64,000 nt of DNA from Gonocerus acuteangulatus. Its lineage: Eukaryota; Arthropoda; Insecta; Hemiptera; Coreidae. The translations under genes and the position numbers were made by a program. The notes beneath the pieces were generated by a model that saw only the letters and a list, made by a program, of their open reading frames with translations, was not told the origin of the DNA and ran no database searches. The stretch covers positions 87,912,972-87,976,971 of the forward strand of contig OX328124.1 of the NCBI GenBank assembly GCA_946811695.1, written 5' to 3'. Shown here piece by piece: positions 1-14,636 of this stretch; position 1 is the first letter of the stretch; each line of letters begins with the position of its first letter.

Positions 1-1497
1 GTTTTGCCAATAGATCTGAAGGTCCCAACGATAATGCGTTTTAACATACAAATTACAAAGAACAAACAATTATTGAAAGATAAAAACTTTATTATGCAAA
101 AGCAAATATGTATGTAAAAAGATACCATTAACTGGATTCATGCTGCAAACGGAGAGTTCCATACAAAAGTCATTGAGTTCCAGAATACTTGGGATACTAC
201 TTGGGATTTTCGTAACACGCAAGGAACACGAAACGAGGCAAGAACCACCTTATTTGAACACACATTAATATTTGTTGAGAGCTCGGTCTGCTAGGTACTT
301 TCCTTCAAAGCAAGCTCACTATCAGTCAAACGTTTCTTGTCTATTGCTGTAACAAGATAATCTTTAACACTATGAATCATCGTATTTACGTAAATGAAAA
401 ATCATTGTTACTGAAAAGGATATTGGAGTTGTTTTTTTCTAGATAAATCCACCAATAGCGTTGAAAATATTCATACATAAATTTCTACTCTAATCGTCGT
501 GAATCTTCTAGGAATTTATTCTTTGTAATGAATACTGCGAGGGATTTCCGGGTAACAAATCCCCATAAAACAATATTTTTTTAAAAATATACAAAGCTAC
601 TTCTGCATATGCATTTATGTTAGAATGCCGAAATATTTTCCAAATTTATATGTTTTAGTAAAATTAACTCTGAAGTTATATGTTTTACGCTCAAGTTATG
701 TTAATGGGGGTCAATTGTATCTGGTGATAGACAATTTTATTGTCATTAAGGCTTCTTGTAGGCTTTTAATATGACACTGATTAATACATAAGACGGCATA
801 CACTGTAAAACGTGAGAATTTGCTTTCGAATAGCAGCCTGATAAGATAATTTTTCAGAAAAATAAAGATTTCAAAATTAAGATACTGGTTGGTATACCAT
901 TTTATTTTGGATCTTTTATAAATTTAAATTCTAGTTGGTACTATGACTACTTTTTTTTTTAGTTCTCTTCTTATGTTTAGTAATCTCGTAAGCCAATTAA
1001 AAATAATTAAACATAATAAAGAAGTAAAAAAATGAATAAAAAATGTGGTAATTAAATAATAATGAAAATATTAATAGTTATATAAAATGATAGCTTAGAT
1101 AGTTTATTTTTTTTTTTAAATATTTGATTATAGTGTGAATAATATAGCTCCTGTCAGAAGGTAAGAAATGTTTCGCCAGTGATTCGGTATTAAGGTATTA
1201 GGGTGGGTTTACACTTGATAGTTATTGCAGGATATTTATATCAGAGAGAAAATGTATGTTTATGTCTGCTTGGTAGTGTAAGTGGCAATGGAGCTTAGCT
1301 TTGCAAGTATCTGGGAGAAAACCACTACCTGACCTTTTTCCTTAAAACAAAATATGTGAAATATATGATACATAAATTCTGCATTATAATTAAAGTTAGT
1401 TTATATATTCGTATAAAATCTTAAGAATTCATTCGAAGATTATTCCCTTGGATGTTTTTTTTTTGGTAACTTTTACTTAAAAAAACAACAACAAAAG

Positions 1498-1849
1498 TCA
1501 CTTGGTTGGTTGATTGTGACTGATGTTGGATACCTTAAGAGGCAGGTGCTGAACTCGTATCTTATTCATGCCCTTAGGTCAAACTTGTGGGATAGTATGA
1601 ACTCTAAACTGCCGAATTTTCTACTTTGTATGCGCCCATTAAAGGCTGTCTTGGACGATCTGGCTTCCCTATTCCAAGCTCGGAACAAAGACTAAAAGAT
1701 AAAGTGTATAGTTCACATCCCAGCTGAGTATGAAATTGGCCTCAACTACTGAATTTGGAGCTGTCCAAGCTACATGTAGCTTGGCTTATCTTACTCTAAG
1801 GTGTTGTAAAGGCGTTTTCGTTCTTAAGGGTAACACATTAGGCTGAATA
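1498..1849 (+). CDS. Possible terminal exon with polyadenylation signal, unrecognised
   Basis: An open frame to TAA at 1695 encodes YLKRQVLNSYLIHALRSNLW and later FLLCMRPLKAVLDDLASLFQ, with no in-frame ATG at the start. AATAAA follows at about 1845. This looks like the 3' end of a transcript or a decayed transposon; no family match is recognised. Confidence 0.2.
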
Positions 1850-4193
1850 AACACCATTCTTTTGACTCTGAAAATGTTTTTCTAATACATTTTGGTCATG
1901 TATTTCTTATTGTTAACATGTTCACCATCAAACAATTCGCATTTATTTAAGAAAACCCAAAGAATATATGATCTTCCTTAAAGTCGAGTAATGGTAGCTG
2001 TGGGTTGCCAGGAATAAATATACCCAGGAAAAATAATGATATCGAAAGTTAAGAGGCAGCCCCACTGTGTAAATTACTTTAGACAGCTTATCTTGCAGTG
2101 CAGAAAATCAGATTCCCAGATAAAATAGCAAAATAAGTGATACTGGCCAGAAAGACAATCAATTTATAGTGTCGTCAAAAAATTAACGATTAATTTGTCA
2201 GTAATTTACCTGAATGGATTCTAAGTCGGCGATTCCGCCAAATATATCAACTAACTAATTACCAACTAACTTGAATAACCTACCAACTTTGATTCTAAAA
2301 CATTTAAGCAGGTAAACATTACCCAAAATGTGGGCTTCCCGGTAGTACCAGAAGGTGAATTGAATTACGAGTAATTACAATGAAATTTATAAACAAATAA
2401 TTCAGGTTGATTATATCGATTCGATAAATTAACCTAAAACGCAGGTGTCTTAGATTTGAGAACACTAATTATTACGGTTATTTATTTTTTTTTTTGAGAT
2501 ATGAAGGTCCAAAGTGCGTTTTAAGCTGCCGATAAAAATTATTTAAAAAATGTCTATGAGTTCTATCATTTTTTCTCGCTTATTTTAGTTTTCGAAAAGA
2601 GTGAATAAATTTTAACATTTCGAAATGATAGGACATTATAGGAAATAGGCCTAGGGGACATCTCTAGCGTGCATACTTACATCTAGCGGGCATTATGAGC
2701 GAAAGAAGTAAACAAAAAAAAAATTTTCGACTTTTTTTATATTAAAAAAGAAAAAATTGTTTTGGGAATTTTTCGATACACAAATACCTCAACTATTGTT
2801 ATTTGAGTTGTTCCGAAGATATTCCCGGAAAAATGAACTTGCCTCTTCTCAACATCTAACTCAAAACTAATGCGCTCTGGACTATAAGTGGTTGCATAGC
2901 TTGAGCCCCATAAAAATGGAAATTTTCTTTTCCTTTACTTATGCTTATTTTCTTTTTTATAGTATTTAATAAATTTAATTAATTCTATAAATACATATAA
3001 ATATTGTTGGCAAGAAGGTTTGCGTAAGAGGAGTGCGACAATTCCTTTGGTATTAGGAAACTAAGAATTGTATTTGTCCCCCTTGTCTAGAGTTGGTTGA
3101 GTATTGATTCTAGAGTGTCAGATCTTCCTGCCAGCTGCTAATCCCATAAGATATAGAGTTTCTTATTAAAGCTAGCAAGATAGCAGCCACAAGAGGGACG
3201 AAGGAGACCGTATCAAAAGATCCACTTACAAACTGGACTCCCAAATCTTTAGAGCCATTGTTTGAACAAATATTATTTATTCTTTTATTAAATGTACTTA
3301 ATATTTTTTAAAAGGTGTTTTTTAAGGTCTGTCTTGAGATTTGGACTAAATATCTCTTAAATAAATAAAAAAAAACATTAATCCTCCAGCAACATGTTAT
3401 GAGCATACATTTTTTATCTAAATACCAGATAAAATTATCATAAATATTTGGAAACATATTTTAACGAAATCCCATATGTATGGATTTATGTTTACAATAA
3501 TGGATTATGAAAAAAAAGTCTTGTACTGGGATGGATCGTTTATATAATTCTGGTTTAATTTCTTCGTTCTTCAAAATGCAGTAACAATAATTATTGTATC
3601 CTCTCAATTCAATTTTGCAGTTGTATAACTAAAAGTCATGAATACTTCCTGACTTTTAAACGTCGTATCTCTTAAGTGTTTATATTTTCTCGAAAAACAA
3701 AATGTGTATTTTCTTAGTCCTTTAATTTTAGTTCACCAATACTGCATTTCTAGCCGTTAATATACTGAGGAGTATATCAATCAAATAAATTTGACTTTAT
3801 ATCCTGAAAGTGATACTAAAGTGGGGAAAATAATAAATTCTAACGCATTAATTTGATCTAAAAATGAGATATGTAAAATAGCGATAGAGTGAGGTAAAAA
3901 TTGTTAAATTGTAATGAGCTATAGTGTTATAGATAACTGAAAGAAGAAAAGTACTTACTTTCCTTCTTTCAGTTATCTTTCTTTTCCCTTTAAGTTAGAA
4001 ATGTTTTCCCTTCTGGCGTTTCCATCATTCTGAATCGCTATTGTTTTCACTAACAAGCCTGTTTTTGGTTTCAAGTATTCTTTCATCTTATATTCTTTCT
4101 CCTTAGGAATCTTCAGTAGCCTCTTTTCAAATTTTGTAATTAGGCATTCAGAGATATGAAAGAATTTTTCTAAAATAGTTGGATTTCCTTTGG

Positions 4194-4228
<35 letters not shown>

Positions 4229-4565
4229 ACAAATCATCAAGTCTTGTTGTTTGGTACTTTTCTTAGAGCTTTTGTTATAATTCTCTAGAATTTCATTATA
4301 CTTTTGGAGTTTGTGGTTAATTGATTCTAATCTTCAGAACACTTTTTCACCTATGTTTAAATGGGAATTACCAAATACCCTATAACAATTTCGTTTTATT
4401 TTTTTTATTTCAGTCAACCTATTTCTGACAAATATCCTAAGATTCCTGACTACTATTGAAAGGGCGCCACTTCACCTTTGAACATGTGGCTTTCATGTCT
4501 GCTGTAGATATTTACTTTTTATTTTTTGCAGAATTTTTAAGTTTTTTTTTTTTTAAATGTCATGC
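1850..4565. other. No gene recognised
   Basis: AT-rich sequence with homopolymer runs (T-run at about 4200). Apart from the small inverted repeat at 3931, no coding, RNA or element signature was seen. Confidence 0.5.
3931..3978. repeat. Perfect 16-bp inverted repeat
   Basis: AGATAACTGAAAGAAG and CTTCTTTCAGTTATCT are separated by 16 nt. This is a short stem; function unknown. Confidence 0.75.
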
Positions 4566-4573
4566 AGATATTC

Positions 4574-4683
4574 CGCCACGTGCTGTTGGCATTATAGAAA
4601 AGGGTGGCAACCTGCAGCCAGCCTGGCGTTAATAGCCCTCATGTTGATACGCCGTTAAACACAAAAAAAAAAAAAACACGTCT
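4574..4683 (+). mobile_element. 5'-truncated 5S-derived SINE, 8-bp target duplication
   Basis: It begins within the 3' end of the 5S head (CACGTGCTGTTGGC) and then has AGAAAAGGGTGGCAACCTGC (core), GGCGTTAATAGCC...GATACGCCGTTAA (tail) and an A-tail. AGATATTC flanks it at 4566-4573 and 4684-4691. Confidence 0.85.
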
Positions 4684-4784
4684 AGATATTCTGCCTGCAG
4701 GATGTATGATCGCTGGATAAATATTCAACAAATATGTTTTTCTAGAGCGTTCCAAGTTTCACAGGATTGCTACTTAAAAAAAAA

Positions 4785-6593
4785 AGTCCGACTCGCAGGA
4801 ACTGCATCATCTTAGCGCGGTTCCGTTCATATCCCTAGTGTCATTTGAAAAGCTTAGAAAAGAAATAAACTTTATATATATCTCGTGAAAATTGTCAAAC
4901 TCCTCTCGAACATCTCGAATAAAAGTGATATTAAGGCGTTAGGGACACCGACAGTAGTTAACTTATACACAGAAGCGAAAATTACACAATCCGGCTCTAA
5001 TTCTAAAGCAAAGCTCTATAAATCAATACAAAACATGCCTAATAAAGCCTTTTCTAGTGGATACAGAAGGATCAAGAAGAAGTACTCAAGATTGAGAAGA
5101 ATACCATGCCTAATATAGCCTATATAGAATAATATGCAGATTAAAGCCTATCTAGTAGATACAGAAGGACAAATAAAAAGTCTTGACGAATATATAGAAT
5201 AATATAAAATAGAATAATAAACCTAATTAAGTCTATGGAGTAGATACAAATGGACCAAAAACAAGTCTTGAGGAAACTTGTTTCTTTTTCTCCTTAAGTA
5301 TTTTTTATCAATATTTAGTCTATAACCTGTGTTGAAATCTATTGATTGCTTATTGATGAATCGAGTTGAGAGTTCAACTAAGTAGTCTTTATGAATATTT
5401 AGTATATAACCTATGTTTGGAAGTGTGTTATTTCAGAATCTAGTATAGTTTAAGAAAGTTTGGTGAATGAAATCATTAAATTGCTCTCTGTACCCTGCCT
5501 ATGCTTTGTATTTGTGTCGGCAGATACCTGGGGTATATTTACAACTCTTGAGGATTAACTCCTAGCAGGTAAATATCCTGGGGACCTTGTGTTTCTATGG
5601 GCACTGAACCAACTCTCTATTCGCTCATAGTATCTAACCGTTGTGAAGTTTATTTTTTGGATTTAGGACTTAATATACATATGTAGACTAAATCATAGCA
5701 AGATCTACCTTCGTCGTCGGTTCTTAACTATGTAGACTCGCCAATGTTACCCAATCTTAGATACATCGTAATTAATATCCACAGCAAAAAGACGACATTT
5801 TATCATAATCCCCTGCTTAATAAAACATATATAGAATAATATGCCAAATAAAGCCTATCTAGTGGATAAAAATAGAGGAAAAACGCCGTTCGTGGTGGTA
5901 GAAAGTTCTTACAAGGCATTTCGCTCAGAAATATCCGAAATATTGTTACTAATTTTACGTATCCTGTTTTATAGCCAAATAGATTTATATTCTATAATCA
6001 ATAAGAAAAAACTACTAGGAATAAAAAACTATGGGTAACAGATGAAAATAGGGAATACCAAGAACAATTCTAAAGAACGAAATCAACACCAGTACTGTAA
6101 TCTAGATATTCATACGGCAACTTCGAATTCTAACAAACAAAATATTGCTTATAATTATGCGTATCCTGTTTACTGACAAATACATTTGACTGCTCTAAGC
6201 AAGTACAAAAATAACGAGCAGTGAAAAAAAAAACTGCGGGAAACACACAAATAGATCCGTTTAAATAAACGAAACTAACTAACTAAGTTTTAAGCACTTA
6301 TTTCTCCTAATGTGACGACCCCATCAAACATTTCTTCAAAACATTTTTTGTAGAGAATTTAGTAAGCTTTCGAATTGTTACATTCACTTGCCACGATTTC
6401 CTAACCATTTTCGAGATATTAAGGAAAATAGGGGTCTCCCGTGGTCTATTGGCTAGCGCCTTGGATTCATAAGCGGGAGATGGTGGGTTCGATTCCCAAC
6501 CTCCGGCAGGAATTTTATCATCCCACGGCTCGCTGGTAAAATTCCTCGCTGCACCCTGGATGTCGGCGCTAATGACCTAGATGTAGATGCGCC

Positions 6594-6655
<62 letters not shown>

Positions 6656-7986
6656 AAGGAAAATATACGAAGGGGCCTAATAGATATTCATACGGCATCT
6701 GAGAATCCCAAGATTCCGCAAAAATAAAATATTGTTTATAATTATACGTATCCTGTTTTATTGGCAAATACATTTGACTACTATAAGCAATTGCAAACAC
6801 TAGGGAATATGCCAAAGAACTTGGAGTAGGAGCCTCGAGAGTTTCAAGACATTTGAAGGAAATCGGCAAATCTAAAACTGACATTTCATACGGTACAGCC
6901 TGATATATTTCTAACAATGAATTGTTTTTCTTATTTTAATTAATCTGTTTTGTTGTAAAATACATTATCGAACTTTAAGCAATTAAAAAATAACAAGGAA
7001 TAAAAACAGCCAAAAAGAACCGTTCGAATAAACGAAATCAATTACTTCAAAATTTAAGCACTTATTTCTCCTATTGACATCGCTTATTCAAAACTTTCTT
7101 CAGAACCTTTTTTGTAGAGCATTTAGTAAGCTTTCGAATGGTAACCTTTTGCTTCCCAAGATTTTCAACTATTTTCGAGATATTAATGAAAATATACGAT
7201 GAAACTTTTCATTATTTCTAGCAACAGAAAATTGGTCTTATTTTACCTATCCTGTTTTACACACAAATACGTTTTCCCAACATAAGAAATTACAAAACTA
7301 AAAAGCAATAAAAAACCAAGGGAAAGAGACAAAAATTACAAAAAGAACGACAAAAACCCGTTCATAAGAACAAAACAGACGTATTTGAAGTTTTAAGCAC
7401 TTATTTCTCCGATTGACATAACCTAATCAAAAATAGTTTTAGAATGTTTTTTGTAGAGAATTTAGAAAGCTCTCAAATAGTTTCTATACACTTATCAAAA
7501 TTTCCCAACCGTTTCGAGATATTAATGAAAGTATACGAAGTTCCCAAAACTTTTCATGTCTGTTCATAAAATATTTTATTCTAACCCTTCCTTAACTCCA
7601 AACCAAAAGTTTAACATGTTAGTTTTGATGAAATTCAAACATGCAAAACATGTTTCAACTGAATCCCATGATTGTAAGTGCCCAAACCAAAAACGTTATT
7701 CAGCAACTATTTTTCCAATTTTCTCGAAAACGGTTGAAGCTATCTCCTTAAAAATGGTGTCATTCGTTTTCCTAGGCCAAGAAACCTATAAAACAAGTAC
7801 TTACAAGCATATGGACTCAAAAACGTAAGCGTTACGATTTTTTTGCGCGAATTTCGCCCCAAACGCCATCTTCCAGTGGGCGGATTTTGGTGGTTAACGA
7901 ACTTGACCTTTCAAATTGGACGAAGGATTTTTGTACCAATGTTCATCAAAATCGGACAATTGCTCTCTGAGCTACGCCGCGAATTG

Positions 7987-8047
<61 letters not shown>

Positions 8048-8190
8048 TATACAAATTTTAACCACCGTCATTTTCGGTCTCTAGGGGTTCTGAAACGCAA
8101 AATTTTCTAGTCGGCACTTCCGGATTGTTTCATGAGATCAACTTTATAAGCGGGGTTCCTCCCTATGAAGGGAGGGAGGAACCGCGCTAA
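4785..8190 (+). repeat. Repeat family X, copy A (long, composite)
   Basis: It starts AGTCCGACTCGCAGGAACTG and ends with the hairpin GGTTCCTCCCT...AGGGAGGAACC followed by GCGCTAA. A (TA)n array lies at about 7990-8045, inside the 3' end. It is more than twice the length of the other copies because internal blocks (TTTAAGCACTTATTTCTCC and neighbours) recur at about 6290, 7050 and 7395, and a SINE is inserted at 6431. Confidence 0.7.
6431..6653 (+). mobile_element. tRNA-headed SINE with A-tail and 13-bp target duplication
   Basis: The tRNA-like head has TGGTCTATTGG (A box) and GGTTCGATTCC (B box). An 11-bp stem (GGAATTTTATC...GGTAAAATTCC) follows, then the tail GCGCTAATGACC...GATGCGCCGTA and about 55 A. 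Target duplications ATTAAGGAAAATA flank it at 6418-6430 and 6653-6665. The host is repeat X copy A. Confidence 0.9.
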
Positions 8191-8667
8191 AACTAGCTTT
8201 GTGATATTCGATGTAGCGCAACTTTCGAATGGTTGAATCAGGCTGATCTTATAGTTGTTCTCAATGAATTCCATTCTCAGATTCATACCTTTCATTTTGG
8301 ACTGATAAACCATAAAATATCTATCATTAGGAACTTTCCTTCTTTTCAATTGCAAATGATCTCTTCCATGTAGAACTGAAAAAAATAACAAATGAAAATT
8401 CTAAATGCTTGAAAGTAAATAATCAAATATTTTTGTGCGTTAAAGAGAAGTGGCGTATGAAAATTGGCGAAGAGCTGATTGTCAGAAACAGATGGACTCT
8501 AAAGACTGACAGAGATACTTGTGATCCAAGAGCTAGCTACATCTATCTGTCAGAGAGAAATCCTCAGATCTAAGGTCTAGGGTCTCAGACAGCTGTTGGC
8601 CAGGCCACTATCATGGATACCAACCCTAATTCCCTTGTTCCGAGATTTATCCCTTGAAAATTATTAT

Positions 8668-8782
<115 letters not shown>

Positions 8783-8981
8783 ATACATATTTATCAATTT
8801 AAAATTAATTTTAATATCAATAAATTTAATTTTTATTTCATACTAGATATTTACTGATCGCTTTTTTGCACCAAATCAATCAATCGACCCTTATGGTTAA
8901 GGGAGAAAATAAATACATTAAGAAATAAATAATAAGAACAAAATAAAAATAAGAAGATATGTATAAATAAAGAATAAAAAA

Positions 8982-10114
8982 AGTCCGACTCGCAGGAACT
9001 GCGTCATTTTAGCGCGGTTCCGTACATCTCGAAAAAATGGAATAGATTAGCATCACAAATCACAGGAAACTGGCAGTAGCCAACTTTCACAGAAGCGGAT
9101 AATTCTTAATCCTCATTCTCGAGGAAGGCTGTATAAGTCAATACAATTATGTACTAAAAACGTACTTACTCTTCGACTACTGCTGAGAAGGCTCTATTCT
9201 AAACAACCAAAAATTCGTTGTCATTTTTAGTATCTTGTTTTACTAGCAAATTCGTTTTACTGTTATAATCAACTTGCAAATCAACTTATGTAAATATGTG
9301 CTTCGTGGCAAATAAAATTTCATTCTCTCGAGGGTAAAATCTTAATATAAAATAAGAAATAACGATAACTTCAGTTGGAGGCTATGAGGAAGGTTATATA
9401 GATAGGAGAGTTCAAAACAAACCTATGTATACGCCATTATGATTAGCCACTGACATCATGATTACCACAGCCACTCCAAACTTATTACCAATACCTTTCA
9501 CTGTTTCTTGGCTTTTTTTACTAAAAAATACTAATTTCACTGATAAATGCAGTTTAAAACAAAAAACAACCACATGAATGTCCAACTTCCAATTACCACA
9601 ATTTCCCAACCGTTATCAAGACATTTACGAAAAATGTATGAAGATCCGAAAACTTTTCATGTCTATTAATACAATAATTTGTTTCGCATACTTCCTTAAC
9701 TCCAAATATAACCAAAATTTAAAAAGCTTAGTTACGATTAATTTCCAATATGTAGAAAATATTTCAATTGAATCCGGCGATTCTAAGTACTCACAAAAAA
9801 ATAATGACTTACAAAAACTTTGATTCCACTTTTCTCAAAAACGGTTACAGATATCGCCTTAAAAATGGTTTCATTCGTTTTCCTATGTTAAGAAACCTAT
9901 AAAACAAGTACTTGCAAGCATATTAACTCAAAAACGTAAGCGTTACGATTTTTTTTACACGAATTTCGCCTCAAACACTATCTTCCCGTTGACGGATTCT
10001 GCTGGTTAACGACCTTGACCTTTCAAATTAGAAGACAGAATTTTGTACCAAATTTCATCGAAATCGGACCAATTTAGAGCCGTCAGGAGCGCGAACAGAC
10101 AAGCATATATATAA

Positions 10115-10179
<65 letters not shown>

Positions 10180-10322
10180 AATTTGAACCACCTATATTTT
10201 CGTGATCTACGGGGGTTTTTTTGTTACACGAGAAAGTTTCTAGTCGGCACTTCTGGATTGCGTCGTGAGGTCAACCTCATAAGCGGGTTCTCCCTATGGA
10301 GATAGAGAGGAACCGCGCCAAA
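8982..10322 (+). repeat. Repeat family X, copy B
   Basis: It runs from AGTCCGACTCGCAGGAACTG to GAGGAACCGCGCCAA, with (TA)n at 10105-10175. The terminal CTAA has become CCAA and the hairpin is imperfect, so this is an older copy. It abuts the Jockey relic on the right. Confidence 0.75.
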
Positions 10323-11755
10323 ATTAACAGAACATGAATTAGAAAATAAGAAATTATTGCAATTGAAAGAAGTCTTGATAACATCTTGGCTTTAACCTTG
10401 TTACAATCCTCCCTCCAAGTCGCAAGTAGCTGGCTCCTTCTGTTGCTTGGAGTTTTTTCATAGTGCCTTTGGACAAATTTTTTAATGGGCTCTTCGTAGT
10501 GGGAAGCTTTCTGTGGATTTGTATTTTTTTCCATTAAAGGAGGTAAAGTTAAGATAATTCGAAGAATTTTATTTTGAAGTGTTTGGAGTCAAGCCCGTTA
10601 CATGTCTGTTGGAGTTACAAGTACTGTACCAATTGGAAATGAGTAAGTTAGTAATGCTAGTAAAAGAGTTTTAAATTATAGAACTGCGCATTTGTTTCTA
10701 ACTGGTGCTCTTTTCCTCAAAGGTGGGTATAGTAGCCTTAGTCGTGTGTAAGCCAAATAAAGTTTTAAGTTAATGTGAAGTCCACATGTCAGTCTACTGT
10801 CGAAGTGAACTCCAAGGTAGCGCACTCTTTGTTCCGCGAAACTCGGGCGAATCCGCTAGCAAGGAGAAGTCCTGTCATCGAAGTGCCTCAAGGCGGAATG
10901 TATTTGCTTTAGTCGTCGATGTATTGAGACGTTGTTTCTACCATTTGGCCACGATGTAATGCTCTCTAATGATATTCGTAGATCTGCGTTGGTTCCTGGA
11001 ACATCATGACCTTTACTTATGACTGGCGTGTCATCTTCAACAGAGCGACAGTGGCAGTTCGAGGCTGGGAATGTCTTGACAATACAACACAGGTAGAAAA
11101 GGGCTCAGTACAGCAGCTTGTGGTACACCATTTACCAAGATGCGCTAATTTTTCGGCTGACACTGTTGTTCACTCGTACTTGCAAAGTTCTTTCATCGAG
11201 GAATAAAAAAATGATATTCGCAAGATAACACGGTGGCTAAGTTTTTTTTTTAGTTCATTTGTGTCACGCTGTGTCGAACTTTTTGTCTTCGGTATTAATC
11301 CAGATCCAACTACGCTCTGTATTTGGTGGACAGCTATGTGGGGAGGTTGAAATTGGTGTTGGGGAATGTTATTGTTTTCCTCTAAGTGTCGGCGGAGTCT
11401 CTTCTCAATACATTTTTCGAAGACTTTAGGTAGTGTATTTAGAAGGCTTACTGGTCGATAGCTTTGGTTGTTCGGGCTTGTGAAAAAATTCCATTTTTCC
11501 AAAGCCACCAGTGGGAAGCCACCCGAACTCAAACACGCATTAGATATGCTTTTCATGAGTGCGTTACTCTCCTGTAGAAGATTTTTGAGGAGGATGTTGG
11601 ATATAAAATCGCCTCCTGGAGATTTCCTGTTTGGTACTTTCCCGATGATCGTATTTACTTCATAAACAGTAATGAAGTCAATGGATTTTTGAGCTGCCCT
11701 AATGTTTGCTTATAATTAGATACTTCCGCTTATGTCCATGCCTCTGTTGGTTTTA
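10277..11755 (-). pseudogene. Degenerate Jockey-like non-LTR retrotransposon (RT fragment)
   Basis: On the - strand, frames broken by stops and shifts carry RT signatures: IGKVPNRKSPGGDFISNILL, then NACLSSGGFPLVALEKW and SYRPVSLLNTLPKVFEKCIE (RT block 1-2), later VRYLGVHFDSRLTCGLHI (the post-RT YLGV-D-L motif), and a C-terminal part with HYEEPIKKFVQRHYEKTP. The catalytic block is damaged around 11000-11170. The left end runs into the terminal hairpin of another repeat at 10322. Confidence 0.75.
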
Positions 11756-11759
11756 GTTT

Positions 11760-12270
11760 CGTCGGTGAATTATTTATGAAATATTCCAGCCAATAATTGG
11801 AATTTCACTTCATCTATTTTTCTCGCCAAATGAATAATAAGTAATTATTGACTCTTTAATGCTCAGCAAAAAGCCTTACTTTTTATCATCGATAGTAAAG
11901 TGGATTTTATAGTTTAAATTAATTAATTCCTTTTACCTCCTAAGAATAAAGGATAAAGGATATATTTAGAGTAATATTGCTCATTTTTTTTCTTGGCTAT
12001 TTTCTTTTAGTTTTCAACACGTGCCGATAAAAGCAATTACTTTTGCCTAGGTAAAAATTCATTAAAAATGTTTTGAAATTTCATAGTTAAATTTTGTTGA
12101 AACTAAAGTTTTCGGTTTCTTTGTTTCTCCTCTAATTTAAGTTATTCGTATTTTTTACCATTAATTATATTTTTGAACTCTAATTATTATTTTTGTGAAC
12201 TCGATGTAAAAATGTGCAATTTCGATGTAAAAACTACACCAATAAGTAGTTTCGGTTATCATTTATTTTT

Positions 12271-12304
<34 letters not shown>

Positions 12305-13040
12305 ATATATATATATATGTACTATATATAAAACATAAGAATGGAATTTGTTTTTTATGTCTTCTTTCTTTATTAGATGCAATGCTGTTCATTTTTCGTT
12401 ATCGTTTGCACATAACGTTGCAAGACCCCTGTACCTTTAATTGTTTTTTTTCGAAATTCAGACATTCGTTCTCTTTCTTATAAAAACTATATGATTTCTT
12501 GCGATTTTCGCGCTTATAGATCCACAAAAAATTAATTAATTTAAAACAAATACAAATAATTACATATTTATATTGTTTTACGCTTACAAAGACTTATGTT
12601 TTTAAAAATTTGAGTACATATCACCAAAAGCAAGGTCGTATTTTTGAACTGTTCATTTAGGAAGAAGATCCAGCGATTTCATTTTTATCATGGGGGGGGG
12701 GGGGTCATCATAATGACTCCGACGACTGCCCTACGACTTTCGGTGCTAAATCGTCCATTAAAAATATCAAGGATTTTTTTTATCCGAAATATCAACACCT
12801 ATAAGAAAGTACGCAAAAATCCAATTAATAAAAAAAAAACAAACAATGGATATACAAGAGATACATCGTTAGTTGCTCTTTATGATTCCTATTATTTATT
12901 TTACATTATGAATAATGAATTGAAATATCTGCAATACATGTATTTATTTTATATCCTTATAAATTAAGTGTTTGGCTGAAATTGGGTTTAAATATATCGG
13001 AATCTGATAATATATTATTTATATTGTTAATGAATTCATC
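11760..13040. other. No gene recognised
   Basis: AT-rich sequence with a TA array at 12268 and a G-run of 12 at about 12691. Short frames here are chance. Confidence 0.5.
12268..12320. repeat. (TA)n array
   Basis: TA with two internal TACA interruptions. It lies in gene-free sequence between the Jockey relic and repeat X copy C. Confidence 0.85.
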
Positions 13041-13042
13041 TT

Positions 13043-13180
13043 TTAGCGCGGTTCCTCTCTCCCCCATAGGGAGGAACCCCGCTTATAAGGTTGATACAAT
13101 GAAACAATCCGAAAGTGCCGACTAGAAAATTTCGCGTTTCAGAACCCCTAGAGACCGAAAATAACGGTGGTTGAAATTTG

Positions 13181-13264
<84 letters not shown>

Positions 13265-14298
13265 TATATTTGTCTGTTCGCTCATTTCTGGCTTCCCTAA
13301 TGGTCCGATTGTGATGAAATTTGGTACAAAAATCCGTCGCCCAATTTAAAAGGTCAAGTTCGTTAACCAGCAGAATCCGCCCACTGGAAGATGGCGTTTG
13401 GGGCGAAATTCGCGCAAAAAAAATCGTAACGCTTACTTTTTTGAGTTCATAAGCTTGTAAGTACTCGTTTTATAGGCTTCTTGGGCTAGGAAAACGAATG
13501 AAACCATTTTCAAGGCGATAGCTTTAACCGTTTTCGAGAAAATTGGAAAGATAGTTTTTGAATACCGTTTTTGGTTTGGGTACTTAGAATCATGGGATTC
13601 AATTGAAACATTTTCTGCATGTTCTACTTTCATTAAAACTAATATGTTGAAGTTTTTGTTACTTTTGGAGTTTAGGAAGGGTTAGAATAAAATATTTTAT
13701 TAACAGACATAAAAAGTTTTGGTAACTTTGTATACTTTCCTTAATATCTCGAAAAAGGTTGAGAATCTTGGTAAACGGAAGAATACCATTAGAAAGCTTA
13801 TTAAATGCTCTACAAAACATGTTCTAATGAAAGTTTTGATTAGGCGATGTCAATCGGAGAAATAAGAGCTTAAAACTTTAAAGTAATTGATTTCGCTTAT
13901 TCGAACTGTTCTTTTTGTCTGTTTTTTATTCCTTGTTATTTTTTAATTGCTTATTGTTGGATAATCTATTTGAAAATAAAACAAGTTAAGAAAAATAGGA
14001 AAAACAATTTAATGTTAGAGATATGGATTTCCGAGATTCCAAGACCTTGTCACTAGCGGGTTCGTTTCTAGTGTAGCAGACCCTTCCAGGTAAGATTGTA
14101 AATCATGACCTTTCAAGACTTTACTACTCACAGGAATGGCGTTAGTGACCTTAAGGGTTGACACGCCATTATAATAATTAATTTAAAAAAAAGACTGGTG
14201 GAACCAAAATAATAACTGCTTCTATTTTAATCTTTCCAAATTAGACTAGGGATATGAACGGAACCGCGCTAAGATGATGCAGCCCTGCGAGACGGACT
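13043..14298 (-). repeat. Repeat family X, copy C
   Basis: This is a full-length reverse-orientation copy: TTAGCGCGGTTCCTC at the left, GAGACGGACT at the right, (TA)n at 13181-13270. It shares with copy D a block at about 14040-14180 that ends in a SINE-tail-like GGCGTTAGTGACC...ACACGCCAT. Confidence 0.8.
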
Positions 14299-14636
14299 TT
14301 TTATTAATCACTGTTTTACAGTAGGAATATGTTTTACTTGTAGATTTGATTTTTATGAATTTATTCTTCGGCTAGTTTGGTTTTGGTCATGAGAATATTG
14401 CGTATATCTGCATTGGGTTTGTACATATTTCCACTTACTAACACAACTACATAATTCACTGTTAAAGTGAAGAAATAAGAGCTTCGACTGGGTTGAAAAT
14501 AGTTTTAAAATGTTCTCAGAACTAATCACTTATCTTGTGGACCTTAAGGTTATGTAAAACCTACAATAACCAGTCTACAAAACGTATTATTCAATTTACG
14601 ATATTGCTCTTTAAATATATGATATTGTGTATGCAG

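Noticed and set aside
6440..6510. Possible functional tRNA gene
   Set aside because: The A and B boxes are present but acceptor and anticodon stems do not pair, and it is the head of a SINE with A-tail and target duplications. The same holds at 42545, 46630, 48520 and 61150.
11006..11665. Two + strand open frames
   Set aside because: They are antisense to the Jockey-like RT fragment, whose motifs read on the - strand.
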